DNA of 64,000 nucleotides from Sporothrix humicola (Eukaryota; Ascomycota; Sordariomycetes; Ophiostomatales; Ophiostomataceae), in the NCBI GenBank assembly GCA_021396245.1, contig WNYE01000031.1:186001-250000 (forward strand), read 5' to 3'. Within the stretch, counting starts at the first letter, position 1, and each line of letters begins with the position of its first letter. The notes under the pieces were generated by a model, which was not told the origin of the DNA, ran no database searches, and saw only the letters and a program-made list of their open reading frames with translations. Of this stretch, positions 32,416 through 44,900 are shown one piece after another. A program made the translations under genes and the position numbers.

Positions 32416-33826
32416 CTACTCATCGTCATCATCATCGATAATGTTTCGCCGGTTCCGTCGCGCGGCCGGCAGGTCATCATCGCCCTCTGCATCCTCGTCG
32501 TCAGACTCGACCGTCTTTTGACGCTTCCGGCGAGACGAGCCGCCACGGCGGTCATCCACGTCCTCGTCGTCGTCCAGCTCCTCCTCCTCCTCTTCATCAT
32601 CATCACCGCCTTCCTCGTCAGACATGTCGTCGTCGCTGGGCGCAATAAAGTCGTCGCCCTTGTCGTACTCATCGTTGCGACGCGCACCCTGGGGAAGCTC
32701 ATCGTCTGAATCGTACTCGTCCCGACGCCGCTTCGCACGAGCACCACCACCGCCCGAGCCGCCCTTGCGACGGCCACCGCCACGACGGCCGCTGCCGCCC
32801 TCCAAATCACCGACAGATAGCGCACCACCGCCCCAGCCCGAGCGACCGCCAGAAGGAGCAGAACCATCGAGGCGAGCAGCCTGCGCTTCGCGCCGCCGCC
32901 TTGCACGGTCGCGCTCCTTCTCGGCCAGCTCGGCCTCCTTCTTGTCCAGCTCCGGGTTGCGCAACGTGCGGATGATCATGTTGGACTTGTGTTCGGGGCC
33001 CTGGGTTGCGGCCTGCAGACGGTCGGTCAGACGCTTGAGCGCATCGTCGGCAACTGTGCGGTTGGCACGGACACTGTACTGCGCCGTAACGTGGCCCACG
33101 GTCAGCATCAAACTGCTACTGAGATGCGCCGCTGCCGCGTAGTAGTGGGCGTCCTGCAGCTCCTGGTAGCCGCCCTTGTCGGTGAGGGCCTCGGGATCGG
33201 CTAGGCCTTTTGTCAAAATTTCGAAATGCTCGTCGCCGACGGCTATCGTGTAGGAGCCGTCGCTCCAGCGGTACATTGTGGCGTTGCTCTGAATGGCGCC
33301 TGTTTCCGGGTTTTGGCGGAACCGAACAGTCGAATGGGGGTTCTTGGACAGGGAGTTCTCGAGGTCGAAGGCGGTCGGCTGGTACGAGTCGGCGTTGTAC
33401 TCTTCGGGGTTCATCTTGATGAATGGGGGAATGCGCAATGATTGGAGCTGGAGGAGGTTAGAATTTGTTTCATCCATCCACCTACCACTATTTATCTCAT
33501 CCAGAACCACTCACATTGCCGTCTGTCGACTTGGGTGTCCGATGCCGAAATAGATCAACGTCCATCAGCACTTCTTCGCGCGTTTGTTGCTGCCGCCCAC
33601 TGCGTCCGCCGTCGTCGCCGTAGCGCTCGCCATCCTGGTCGTCTTCCGAGTCGAGGCCATGCTCACTCAGAGGCTGGTCCGACAGCTGGCCCTCGTCGTC
33701 ATCGTCGCCGCCGCCAAACAGATCGTCGCCGCTCGCAATCGCATCGTCGTCGGCAATCGGAGAGTCGGCCGGGGGTGAATCGGCCGCAGCCGCCGGCGAC
33801 TCGATGTGTCCTTCTGAGTCTGACAT
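32416..33826 (-). CDS. LEO1: LEO1 subunit of the Paf1 transcription elongation complex
   Basis: Two exons, 33826-33515 and 33447-32416, give 447 aa; the 67-nt intron has GTGAGT and a CTAAC branch site. The first exon encodes the usual acidic start (MSDSEGHIESPAAAADSPPA) and EVLMDVDLFRHRTPKS. The second begins LQSLRIPPFIKMNPEEYN and holds the LEO1 core, including ATMYRWSDGSYTIAVGDEHF, which corresponds to the RWSDGS motif of the family. The C-terminal third is alternately basic, Gly-rich and very acidic. Leo1 rides with RNA polymerase II and supports H2B ubiquitination and H3K4/K36 methylation. It is divergent from the MOB2-like gene. Confidence 0.93.
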
Positions 33827-35308
33827 TATGAAGAGTGTGTGGTGAGAAAGAAAAGGAGATGAGAATGAAGTCGAAAAGAGGAAATCGTCGAGGGTGGACG
33901 TGGATATCAAAAACGCCGACCTCCCTAGCAAAGAGAAAAGAGGTGCAAAAAGTTGGCGCCAAAATTTGGACAGCGCGACTGAGCTGCAATTGATGCTCTG
34001 CCTGTGGCTGGTGTATGCCCGCGTTGGGTTAGGCGCACTGTCAGGGGTCCTTCCTCCAATCAGTGCTCTATTAAGGGAAAGCTGTACAATAGCGAAGCTC
34101 TTTCCAATGCTCCACTCTAACAACTCTAGCTTGGTCACGTGTAACCATCAACTGCATCGTAATGCTTAACTGTAAGAGACGCAGAGATGTGTTCGGCATG
34201 CACTTTCCAAAATAAAGAGTCTTTTCTTATTTAAAGACTGGAAATCGCACCAAACGTGACTTCCATTCATGGAAGGTTTTTTATTTTCAACTTTTGGCTC
34301 TTTCCCTCTCTCGTCCCTCCCTCTTTCCTTGTGTCTGTTTACTCGTGCCCCTTTCTGTGAGTCCCTGACTCCCTGGCTCGTGCCCCGCTGTCTTCCCCGT
34401 AATAGCGCTCTGTCCGCTAGTCTATCGAACACCCGCCACTATGCCCCGTCCAGGCCAAGCCAGCCGTTTCCATCCCCCCTTTTCCCTCCTTCCCTACCCC
34501 TTGTAGCGCCCGCTGCCAGCGCCAGAAAGAGCGACCAGCACCAAAATCAACAGAGACAAAACACAGCCAGCAACCACCCCTCACCGCCGTTGCTGCCCGC
34601 TTCCCCTTTTTCACTTGTCGCTCGCTCTTTCTCCTTCTGGATGCGCCGATCCCGTCTCCCACCACAACTTCCTCTGTCGTTGTCCTCTTGACCTCCTATC
34701 CTCTTCTTGATCTCAAGATACTCAGTTTTTGTGTTTACGGTCAAAAGCCCGTTCCAAACACAACTGCCAGCCTCGTCCACGACGTCCATCCTCCATCCTC
34801 GATTGCCGCCCTGCATCTCCTCTCCCGCTTGTGTAGCGTGCCGGTAACTTCTGACCGCTTTCCGCTTTTCAAAAAGATCCCTCGCATCTCGACCCAATTC
34901 TCCCAGCAGAATTCGATTTGATCCAATCCAGCCATTCGTTTGTCTTTATTTGCCTGTCATCGTCTGTGCTCTGAGCTCTCTGTCACCTCGCCATCCTCCT
35001 CTATCATTCTCGAAACAACAGCACCTCCTGTTTCGACTGTGCATCCCTCCCCTTTTCCCCCCCCCAAATCCACCCCGCTAAAGCACTGCCGCTTTAACCT
35101 GGACTCGAAACCCTGAACCAACGACCCTTCGTTTCTCATTACTACGACCTTCGTCTCTACATCGTCCCACGGTGCTCAATTCTCGCTTTGTTTCCTCGAC
35201 CAGCTTTACACCCCTCCCCTCTCACCGTCCTTTGTTCACGAGCTCGTCTCGTCTTTTCTCTCTGCAACAGCGCGTGGCTGTTGGAGCCTCCTTTCATAAC
35301 CGCCCACC
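33827..35308. other. divergent region between LEO1 and the MOB2-like gene
   Basis: This 1.5-kb region has no recognised gene. CACGTG lies at 34136-34141, about 310 bases upstream of LEO1. From about 34270 to 35300 the plus strand is strongly CT-rich, the usual look of a long fungal 5' UTR. Several short upstream ATG frames are present there. Confidence 0.5.
34136..34141. promoter_or_regulatory. CACGTG palindrome upstream of LEO1
   Basis: The hexamer in the context GGTCACGTGTAA is a candidate bHLH (Cbf1-like) site about 310 bases before the LEO1 ATG. The call rests on the motif and its position only. Confidence 0.3.
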
Positions 35309-37072
35309 ATGTCGAACCTCTTTTCAGGAATGTAAGTTCGGCTCCTTGCCCTCTGGTTTCTGCTCTTTGTCTGCTTGTACCCTATCCTGTACCCCTCTTC
35401 CCCAATGGCTGTGTTGCAAATCCTCCAAGCAGCCCGCCGGGAAACATGTTTCGCATGATGGATGTCATTTAAAGTGTTCGGGGCTTTGGGGGACGATTGG
35501 TCGAATCCAGAGGTGTGGCACTCTGCCCGCGGCTCTCGGACGATTTGACAATAAGAGAGTTGCTTCTGCACCGCAAGTTCGTCTTATTCGCCGTCCTATA
35601 TTACCACGGCAGCCTGTTACAACAGCCTCTCGTCAGCCCAGCGGTTGTGCACTTCCAACCTTCATCCATTCACTGTTTACATCTTGTCACATCTCATCAC
35701 GGCCGTCCCACTCTGTTTATCATCCATCCTCTATCGGCATCTTCTGTCCGACATCTCACTAACATCTCAGAAACGCCCGCTTTCGCGGCGCATCAGCACG
35801 AACGGCCAATACAGGCAACAAAAGCCCGACCTCTTCCACCTCGAGCCAACCCCTGACACCCACCTCCGGCATTCCCCCCTCTGCCTCTGCCGGCGGCCTG
35901 CCTACGAGTGGTAGCACCGGCAACCTCCTCCAGAACAACGGCGGTAACAACATCGGCACCGCTACCTCTTCGTCTTCTCTGTCCGGCGTTGGTGTCGGAG
36001 TTGGTGGTTCTGCAGGTGGTGAGCTGCCGCCGCTGCCCGGAAGCCAGTCCGCCTCAAGCCTGGCCAAACTGCCACCGCTGCCCAACTCGCCTTCTCTTGC
36101 ACAGACCATTGGTATGGACGAGCAAGGCGGCCTACGGCCCATCCTACCTACGGCCGACGAGGTCCTGGCCTCATACCATCTGCCGCGGCCTCTGCCGCTG
36201 TGGCTCAACCCCTCATACGCCAAGCACATTGTCAAGGGCAACTTTATGACACTGAGCGCAAGACCCAAGACGGTCGAGCAGGGCGAATGGATTGCACACC
36301 AGAGTACGTTCGAATTCGACTTGTCTTTCCCATCGACATGGGTCACAGTGTCTCCAAGCTAACATGTCTAGTTGTCGAGCATTACAGAAATCTGTGGAAC
36401 TTCGTGCGGGTGCTGCACGAGAAGGAGGATGATGGCCAGTCCATCTGCAGCCCAACATCATGCCCTCGCATGTCCGCCGGCACCAACCACTCCTTCACCT
36501 GGCTTAACGCCCGGCGAGAGCCCGTCGAGCTGCCCGCTTACGAGTATATGACGCTCATGCAGCGCTGGATTTCCGGCAAGATCGACGACACCAAGATTTT
36601 CCCCACCGAAGCCTCGGGCGTTTCGTACGCGCTCAACCCCGCATTTTCCACCGGCAACGGCAGCGCTGGCAACGCAGGTGCCCAGCTGTCCGGTCTTGTC
36701 GCTGGCGGCAGCGACCCTCAGCAGCAGCGCGACTGGGTCGGCAAGCGCAGCGGTTTCCCTGAGAACTTTGTCGACGTGTGCCAGACCATCTTCCGGCAAA
36801 TGTTCCGTGTGTACGCCCACCTCTACTGGGCACACTTTGTCGAGCCCTTTTACCACCTCAACCTCGAGAAGCAGCTCAACAGTTGCTTCAGCCACTTTGT
36901 CCTGACCGCAACGGCGCTCGACATGCTCAAGCCACATGAGCTAGAGCCCATGCAGCCACTGATCGACCTGTGGGCAGCCAACGGGACATTCCCACAAGGC
37001 TCCAAAGCGTACGAGTTTGCCAACCTGCAGGTGGGCGAGCGGCTGCTGCAGCTGGGCGGCGTGACAATGTAG
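35309..37072 (+). CDS. mob2: MOB2-like NDR-kinase activator (Mob1/phocein family)
   Basis: Three exons, 35309-35331, 35771-36303 and 36372-37072, give 418 aa. The first exon is only 23 nt (MSNLFSG plus two bases) and is followed by a 439-nt intron with GTAAGT and CTAAC before its acceptor. A low-complexity Ser/Gly/Thr section to about residue 105 leads to NPSYAKHIVKGNFMTLSA and EWIAHQIVEHYRNLWNFVRV. Zinc ligands are seen as Cys211 and Cys216 (C-x4-C) and His335 and His340 (H-x4-H). A loop of about 40 residues rich in Gly and Asn separates IDDTKIFP from FVDVCQTIFRQMFRVYAH. The family activates NDR kinases such as Cbk1/COT-1 in polarity and septation. Assignment to MOB2 rather than MOB1 rests on the N-terminal part and loop insertion. 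Confidence 0.88.
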
Positions 37073-37782
37073 ACGAGTCGAGGACAGATCCTATTTATGG
37101 CAATTCGCGGTTGTTTACTTTACCGACGTCGTTTGCCGGTCGAGTCACGTGTAGGTGACGTGTGTGAGGTGGGAAACCTGACGAAACCGGCTCCACGGGT
37201 GATGGGCAGGACAGAATATCTATGGACAATGGAACAGGGGAAAAGCAGCTTTCCAAGAGGTTTATCCTCGGTAAGCCGATCGTCTAATGTCTTCTAACAC
37301 CCAAGATCGACCCTTTTGGCCTTCTCCTCATTTTTGGAGAACTTCTTTATGCGACTTCCTGACCTTGCCCCTCACTTCACGTTCCTTTTTCTGAATTTTG
37401 GGCATCTTTGCGGCGTTTTGTTTTGCGACTCTGCCAGATCACCCTGGTGGGCATTGGACACGATGTCGTTCATGGCGGTTGATTCTGATGCTGATGTTGA
37501 CGTTGACGATACAAGATCATGTTGTGCATATCACTTTGGTGTGTGTGCAAAGTGTACGGGCGACGCAGCCGTCCATATCGAGATATCGATGGCTCGGGTA
37601 CATATATATCACTTTTTTCCATATTTTCTTTCATATAAAGATACACTGTTTTTTGTTCTCACATTTTGGACTCTCCCGTTTTGATGTATTTCTGATCATG
37701 TCTTTATTTTGTTTTTGTTTTTTGGTGTTTCTTGTTTTAACTAATGGTCCTTTCCCAGGTTTTCCCAACGTCAAGTCGTTGG
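37073..37782. other. convergent spacer between MOB2-like and DUF3237 genes
   Basis: This 710-bp region has no gene. A CACGTG with a nearby GTGACGTG lies at 37146-37162. The right half is T-rich. Confidence 0.45.
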
Positions 37783-38357
37783 TTACACGGAAACCTCGCT
37801 GATCTTGTACTCGACGTGCACGGGCTGGCCTGCCTCGATGATGAAGCGGCCTGCAGACACGAACACCTTGTTCTCCAAGGGCTTCAGGGCGGGGTTGCCG
37901 GACTCGAAGTTGACCTGAGTGAAGGCGTTGCCCTGCGAAATCGTCGCGGCATCAGGAGCGCCCGTCAGGACCTTGCCAATCTCGGCGTTGATCTCGATGA
38001 TGCCGGTGTAGGCCATGCTGAGGAAACCGTCCTTGGTGCCCTTCTGCTTCAGGACAGCGTTAACGTTGAGGCGCAGGCGGGCACCGTCGACCTCGGGGCG
38101 GATGTAGTCGGCGCCGTGGACGAACTGAGCATCGACCTTGACGGGGTAGCCCGGCTCCGAAACGAGAGAACCGCCCTGGCCCTCATCGACGCCCATGATA
38201 CGGACAAGGTTGAGGCCGCCCTTGCTGGAGCCGACACCGTTGGGGGGGTGGATGGGGACCTGAACACGAGTGTGAGCGACGGCGCCTCCACGAGATATGA
38301 GGGATACAACAAACTTACTCTGGCCGTGAAGGCGGGGATGAGCTTGGGGTACGACAT
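37783..38357 (-). CDS. DUF3237-family protein
   Basis: Two exons, 38357-38319 and 38259-37783, give 171 aa; the 59-nt intron runs from GTAAGT to TTCAG and is in phase 0. The spliced start MSYPKLIPAFTARVPIHPPN joins to GGLNLVRIMGVDEGQGGSLV. Family hallmarks are GYPVKVDAQFVHGADYIRPE, a central LRLNVNAVLK strand, YTGIIEIN, a FESGNPALKPLENKVFVSAG segment, and the C-terminal VEYKISEVSV. Bacterial members are called UPF0311; all are predicted compact beta-rich proteins. No biochemical role is established and no signal peptide or membrane segment is visible. Length is normal for the family. Confidence 0.85.
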
Positions 38358-41300
38358 GGTGAAGGTTGGTTGTGTTGGATGTGTTGTTAACTGTGGGTGA
38401 CAGCGGTCATTCAAAGAGTCAAAAGGACTTGGAGATTGCGGATGCTTGTGGAAAGATCAAGATGAATAAGTCTAGGGAGAATCTGGGGAAGTGAACAAAA
38501 AAGGTCTTTTTATTCTTTTGGAATCGATCCCGCCCTTCAAGGGTCTGGGATATGGGGTATACATATACGAACGAGAATCCGGGGTTGAGTAAAGGGGCCA
38601 CGAAGCAATGGGGAGTCAACTGTCAATGGACACACACGGACATCTACACAACAGACAGCGTGGTGAGGGGAAAGGTTGACAAAAAGAAAGAAGCGTCGAG
38701 ATGATCAAAAAAGGGTTAAAGTCTCGGGGACGCGGAGAGTTCATTACTAGCCGGTGCAGCGGAGAGTGCCAGGAATTGGGCGGAGGACTATCAATCTCGA
38801 GTTCCAAGTGGTGGACAAGTGAGCTCAAGTCTCTCAAGCTAGAGCAAGAAGGCTATTTGACCTGAGGGATACAGGCAGCGCTGCAACAGGCAAAAGCACA
38901 CAATTGGAAGGAGGGGAAGGGCAGCTTTGCGAGCTATGTCCGTTCCGCGTTTCGTTTGGATTCTGTGACCGGTGGCGACGGCACATGTGGAAAAAGATGG
39001 CAACGGCCCTTCCGCAGGAGGCAATGCCCCCAAGTGCTAGTCCAGCTCAAGGTAGCATTTCCATGCACTGCATCAGCAATATATTGGATGCTTGTGGTAA
39101 TTGTTCACTGTGGCTGTTGTGTCCATCACGGTCAATCCGGTCGTCATGAGTTGCTATCTTTACAGAAATGGTCTCGAAAAGCTGCCAATTACAGCACCTG
39201 GATGTTTCGTCAAATTCCACGCAAATATCCTCAACAGCGACAAAACGATCAGGAAGCTTTCGATGGCACGTTCTCCACAGACAAGCTGTCGCCTGTCCAA
39301 GAGATTAGTGCAGCCGCGGCGCGAAAATCGACCTCGCACAAAATCTACTACTCATTCCAATAAGACGGCCGAGAGACGAGATGCGGGGCTTGGTCGAGCT
39401 TGCAGCGAAATTGATAGACTTGGACGCAGCCAGAGAGGGGAAATCTTGCAGACAGGACAGCAAGGGCGGCTCCGCTTGTGTCCCTCCCGGGCCAGGACCG
39501 GCAATAGAATTTGGAGGAGACAAGCTATCGAAACCGCCATACAAGTTGGAAAGAGAAAGTCCAGTTTCCCAATCACATTTTTTGAGGCTTGGGGATTTTG
39601 ATAGGGCAGAATTCGTGGTAAGAGGTAGCATCATAAGGCGTCCATGCAGCTTCTGGGTTCACGAGATTCCATACACCGCGGAAATCAAGTGAGAAAACTG
39701 ATATAAGGAGGAAGCATCCGGATGTGGTCATTATATGCGAGCGATATCTCGGTGAGAAGTTTACGTTTTATATTATTTTTTCCCCAAAATATGCACCTCC
39801 GTGCCCACGTCTTGGCCGGCAGTGAGATGCAACGCTGGGGATTGTTTCGGGAATGGAGAAGGACGAAGTAAAAAGTCCGTCGGATTAAAGTCGTTTCATC
39901 AAAGTCAAACGAGGTGCCGTTAAAACTTTGGCGATTAAACAGACAATACGGAGCCTCGTCAATCATGTCAAGTGGCAGTTCGGCAGCTTCCGTGAAATAA
40001 TACGGGTTTCTGCCCGTTTCGGAACGGTACCGAAACGGTGACAACAAGGCAAGATTCAACCGGATATCTACCAAGCTCTGCCAGTATCCGGACAATATCA
40101 AATGGAATCCGGAGACAGAGACCAAGTGTTGCCAAGCCCTACAATTCTACAACATACTGTAAGCTCAGCAAACTAGGATTTGTCGAGGCACGCGACACCA
40201 ATGTGTTTTCTCGAGATAAATAAATCTGTTTTATGAAATTAACCACCACCAATATCTTAAATGACAGGTACAAATAAACCAGACGAGCCTGTATATTAGT
40301 GAATAGGCCCCTACGTCTTCATAGGCTCGAAACCGCCTCGTTTCGTGGCTGGAGGGGTTGATGCGTTGGCAGCTGAACTTTGTCTCGAAAGCTCAGCTTT
40401 CCACGTATTCAGTCTTGGATCCTGACAACCGCCTGACAAGACTGGCAAGAACGGGTCTTTTGTGAAGCCTAGAGTCGCCTAAATTGACTGAGTGGGCTGT
40501 GCTAAGATAAAGTCGCACGATCAAGCGTCAATTTTTTTTTCTTTCTCGGCGATGAACATTTTGTCGTATCCAGATGAATTCGATGAGATTTTGCTCATAA
40601 CTTTCATTCGATTCACTGCTTTGCTTTTTAACCTTCAGAAGCAACACTTTCAAATTTGTAACACTGTACTTCCACATTAAGACTCATATGGTCGCAGCTG
40701 CCTGCATTTATACTTTGTGCACCCCCACACAGCTATTTACACGTGCCCCAAATGCATGACATCACTGGGCCGAAAGCGCACCAGGCAGGCAGGCGCTAGA
40801 CGCTCCTTCTAGACCGCATCGGCCGTCTGAAAATCAGAAGAGCCTGGACCCGTCTTCATGGGAGGAGCGACGCGGCACATTCGTACAAGTAATAAAAACA
40901 CGGCAATTACGACCGACTGGCTGGGAAACGACAACCCAAACTCCCAAACAAAAGTGCAATGCTTCCTCACCTCCCTCCAGGGCAAGAGCAGCTGGTGGAT
41001 TTTCCCCTGGCGGTGTCTCGTTGCATCCCGAACCTAACACCCAGAACAAATTGAATCTCATTACATAAAACGGAAGGAGGCAAATCGGGCAACGCAAGCA
41101 CAACAGGCACAGCTTTACACAATGCCGGAGGTCGTACAGGGGTGAGCTTTTTGGAGGCCTAGACACCTTGGACAACTCCGATTGAGAAATTCGAGTTCCA
41201 AGTTCAAATTCGAGGCAAAAACACCGTCCAAAAGTACTGTCTTTTATTCCCAGTCTTCTAGCTCTTCGTTGGGTGGCACCTTTACTAAGGCGGCTTCTGT

Positions 41301-41994
41301 AGCTTCCGTCTTTTTATCTCTCGTTTTTTTCCTCTTTTAGTACTCACAAACGACCAAGTCTCGCCCCGGCGTATGCGTCACAGACCAAGACTGACAACAA
41401 GTACGAATACACAATAGAAAAAAAAAGCTCTTCGTAGTCCTATCTTCCTGCAGAAGCTGGCTATCGCCGCATTACTGCCAGTTCGCTCCTTCCTTTGCAA
41501 GCTACGCCAGCAAGTGTGCGATTCCCAATCAGGAAAGCTCCACAGCGCCAAGACGCCCCTTCCCTAACGCCTTCGCATCCCTCACACTCCTCACACTCTT
41601 TCCTTCCCCAGTTTTGTATTTCCAGGCAGACGACGACGATAAGGTTCACTTGGCTCTCCTTCCCTCATCTCGATTTTTTGTCGACCTTTTCCCCCAACAA
41701 AACCTTCCTCGCCAAAACGAAAACCAAGCAACTCTCGAGCAAGCGCTGCCCACGCCTTACAACCAGCGCCACCCGCAGCATAACGCAGCACTCTCCGAAC
41801 TCCGTGTACATCGACTTTCTGCATTTCCTGGATGTGTTCCATCGGCTGCATCCCGTTCGGCAACCTGCTCGATAGCATGCCTTCGCCTTAGTTGATACCA
41901 ACACGTTTCTTTCTTTCTTTCTGTTTCAACGACATTCAGAGAGACCCATCCCGTCTCATACAGCCATCTCCACCCCCCGTGAACTGTATCCACA
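38358..41994. other. 3.6-kb gene-poor region before the CorA-type gene
   Basis: No gene was recognised. The plus-strand frame at 39101-39601 (166 codons) and the minus-strand frame at 39685-40125 (146 codons) lack recognisable domains. Positions 40200-40730 are AT-rich. From about 41220 to 41990 the plus strand becomes CT-rich and is probably the long leader of the CorA-type gene, with short upstream frames. Confidence 0.5.
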
Positions 41995-44900
41995 ATGTCG
42001 TCCCGCACGACTGCATCCCCGTCGCGGCCGGCCCGGCAGCCTACCGCTGGCGCTTCGACTTCGGCCAGTCAGCCGCAGCAATCCAACAATGGAGGACCAG
42101 GGACACCCGGAGGAGCTGGAGGAGCAGCTGGGGGCGGCCCGCGCAAGCGGCACAAGCACCGCGGCGGCAAGAAGAAGCAGCGGCGCAAGTCGTTTGCTGT
42201 CGTCCCGTCGCACGGCCTCGGCGACGACGAAGCTGCCCACGACGATGTCGAGGCTGATCCTCTCAAGGACACGGCTCTGGCTGCGGCTGCCTCTTCGCGC
42301 GACGAGTTCTTTGACATCCAGCACGGCCATCGCAACCGCAGCCTCAGCACGACCAGCCTCGAGAGCGAGAGCCTGCTCGACCACCGCGACCAACAACCGT
42401 TTTTGCGTGCCCGGCGGCCGTCGATTGTCGCAGCGCCGAGTCTGAGCCAGTCCGTCCGTCTGCGGACAGACAGCAACGACGACCACGACAACCACAGCGA
42501 TACCAACGAGACGGCACCGCTTCTCTCTCAGGAACAGCGCGTATCGAGCGGCGGTAACGGTGGCATTGGATCGGATTTGCCGTCAGCCGCTGCATCCCGA
42601 GCCGCAGCTTTCGGTGGTTATGGTGCGACGGCGGGATCTTCCAATGACGGACCCCGGCCGCCGAGCCGCCACGGATCGAGCCACTCGGGCCGCCACAACA
42701 AGTTCCTCAACCCGTTCAGCCCCTTCAGTCCCACTGCCGAGCGCTACAGCGTCAACTACCCACCATCAGTTCCTGGCAGCCCACCCTTACGGCCAACCGA
42801 TCGCCTGCTTGACCACAACAACCTCAGTTTCGGTGACCAGATGCTCCGCGATGAGCTCCGTGCACCTTCGTCTCCTGTAAATCTTCGCCGCTCCGACACC
42901 TCGACCAGCAAGAGCAATCTCAATGATATGCTCAACGACCGCGAACGCGACCGAGATCGGGACCGGTCTCGCGAGCAGCGTGGCCGCCAGCCGTCCGTTG
43001 CCAGTGGCGGTGAGAGTCACACCGGCAGTCCCGGCAGCCACAACAACAAGAGCAGCATCGGCGGTGGAGGCGGTGGAAAGACCGGCGGTGGTGGGGAAGA
43101 CGATGTGTGCTTCCCCCAAGGCCAACTGATGTCCGAAATTGCCGAGGATGATCTCGACTACGACCGCGACGATTCTCGTGAGCGCGATGCCGGTGCCTGG
43201 CGTTCTCGTAACAACCGCCGGCGTCGTGGCAAATGGCCCGACCTAGCGATCCTGGACGAGTGGAGCCGCTTTGAGAAGGAAGGCCGCAGTGAGGGCCGTC
43301 GTGCTACCAAGAAGATTAAGGAACCGCAGCTCATCAACGGCCGCCTGCGGCCTGTTCACAAGGGCTGGCACCGCGCCGAGGAGGACGCGCCCTACCGCTT
43401 TACCTATTTCAACGAGGAGTTCCAGAGCACCATCCACAGCCAGTCCATCTCGGAACTTGTGCAGCCTGGTAGCAGCTTCCGCGAACTTTTTATTCCAGAC
43501 CCGCCCATTCTGTCTGACTCGGAATCCGACGACGATGAAGGCCTCGTCCATGCCGCTTATGAAGGCGGCGATGGCAGCGGTTACGATGGCACCACTATGC
43601 CTGGCAACGAGGACCCAGACACAAGTCTTGCCGCTGCTAGTGACCTCAATTTAAGCCGTGACCCGCTCTATGTGGCCGAGGCCCTGTCCAACGCCGGCGA
43701 CAGCTTCCAGCGGCCCGGCACGCGCTCTGGTGGCAGTGTCAGCCCGGAGAAGGATAGTAGCAGCAACACACCACGGGGTCTACGCCCACAGGGCTCGTCT
43801 ACCACTATGGAGCAGACAGCCACCCAGGCATCGGAAGACAACAATGCCAACTTTGGCCGCCCAACACCACTCTCACCACCTTCATTTAAGTCACAGCCAT
43901 CTCGCGTCACATCCCCGCCCCAGGCCACAACGCCCGACCAGCGTCCACTGCGGACCATGTCACCCGGCCCTATTCCTTTGACACTCACCCCCCAGCGTCA
44001 GGCCGAGCGCGAAAATCTGAGGGCAGCCGTCACTGCTGCAGCTGTTGTGGCCGCCACTGACGCTGCCAATGCAGCTGCGGCCGCCGCTGCGGCTGCTGCC
44101 AACGAATTAGGCCGTACTTCGTCTCGGCAGTCTGAGGCATATAACGGTGCCAGCAGCAGTGGACAGCTTGCCGCCGCGCCCAAGCATCCCCGCCAGCCTC
44201 GCTACGGCGAACGGCCTGTGTGGTGGCTCGACGTGCTGAGCCCGACGGAGGCCGAGATGAAGATTTTGAGCAAGGCATTTGGCATCCATCCGCTGACGGC
44301 CGAAGATATCGTAATGCAGGAAGCCCGCGAAAAGGTCGAGCTGTTTCACCACTACTACTTTGTCAGCTACCGGTCATTCGACCAGGATCCGACCAGCGAG
44401 ACGTTCTTGGACCCCGTCAACATGTACGTTGTCGTGTTCCGCGAGGGCGTGCTGAGCTTCCACTTCTCCATGACGCCGCACCCGGCCAATGTGCGCCGCC
44501 GTATTCGCCAGCTGAGCGATTACATGATTCTGTCGTCGGACTGGATCTCGTATGCCATCATCGACGATATTACCGACGTCTTTGTGCCGCTGATCCAGAA
44601 GATCGAGGAGGAGGTCGACGACATTGACGACGCTATTCTGCAGATGCACTCGTCGGCCGCCGGCAACCTTATGGCAACGAGTCGCGAGAAGAAGGAACAC
44701 AACAATAACAACAACGCAGCCGCCACAGCCGAGGCCGATACCAACATGCTGTTGCGGGTCGGCGACTGCCGTAAACGCGTCATGAGTCTTTACCGACTGC
44801 TCGGCAACAAGGCCGACGTTATCAAGGGCTTCGCCAAGCGGTGCAACGAGCACTGGGAAGTGGCGCCCCGCAGCGAAATCGGCCTGTACCTTGGCGATAT

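Noticed and set aside
39685..40125. 146-codon minus-strand frame
   Set aside because: Composition is somewhat protein-like, but no motif or family was recognised; could be a relic. Not listed as a gene.
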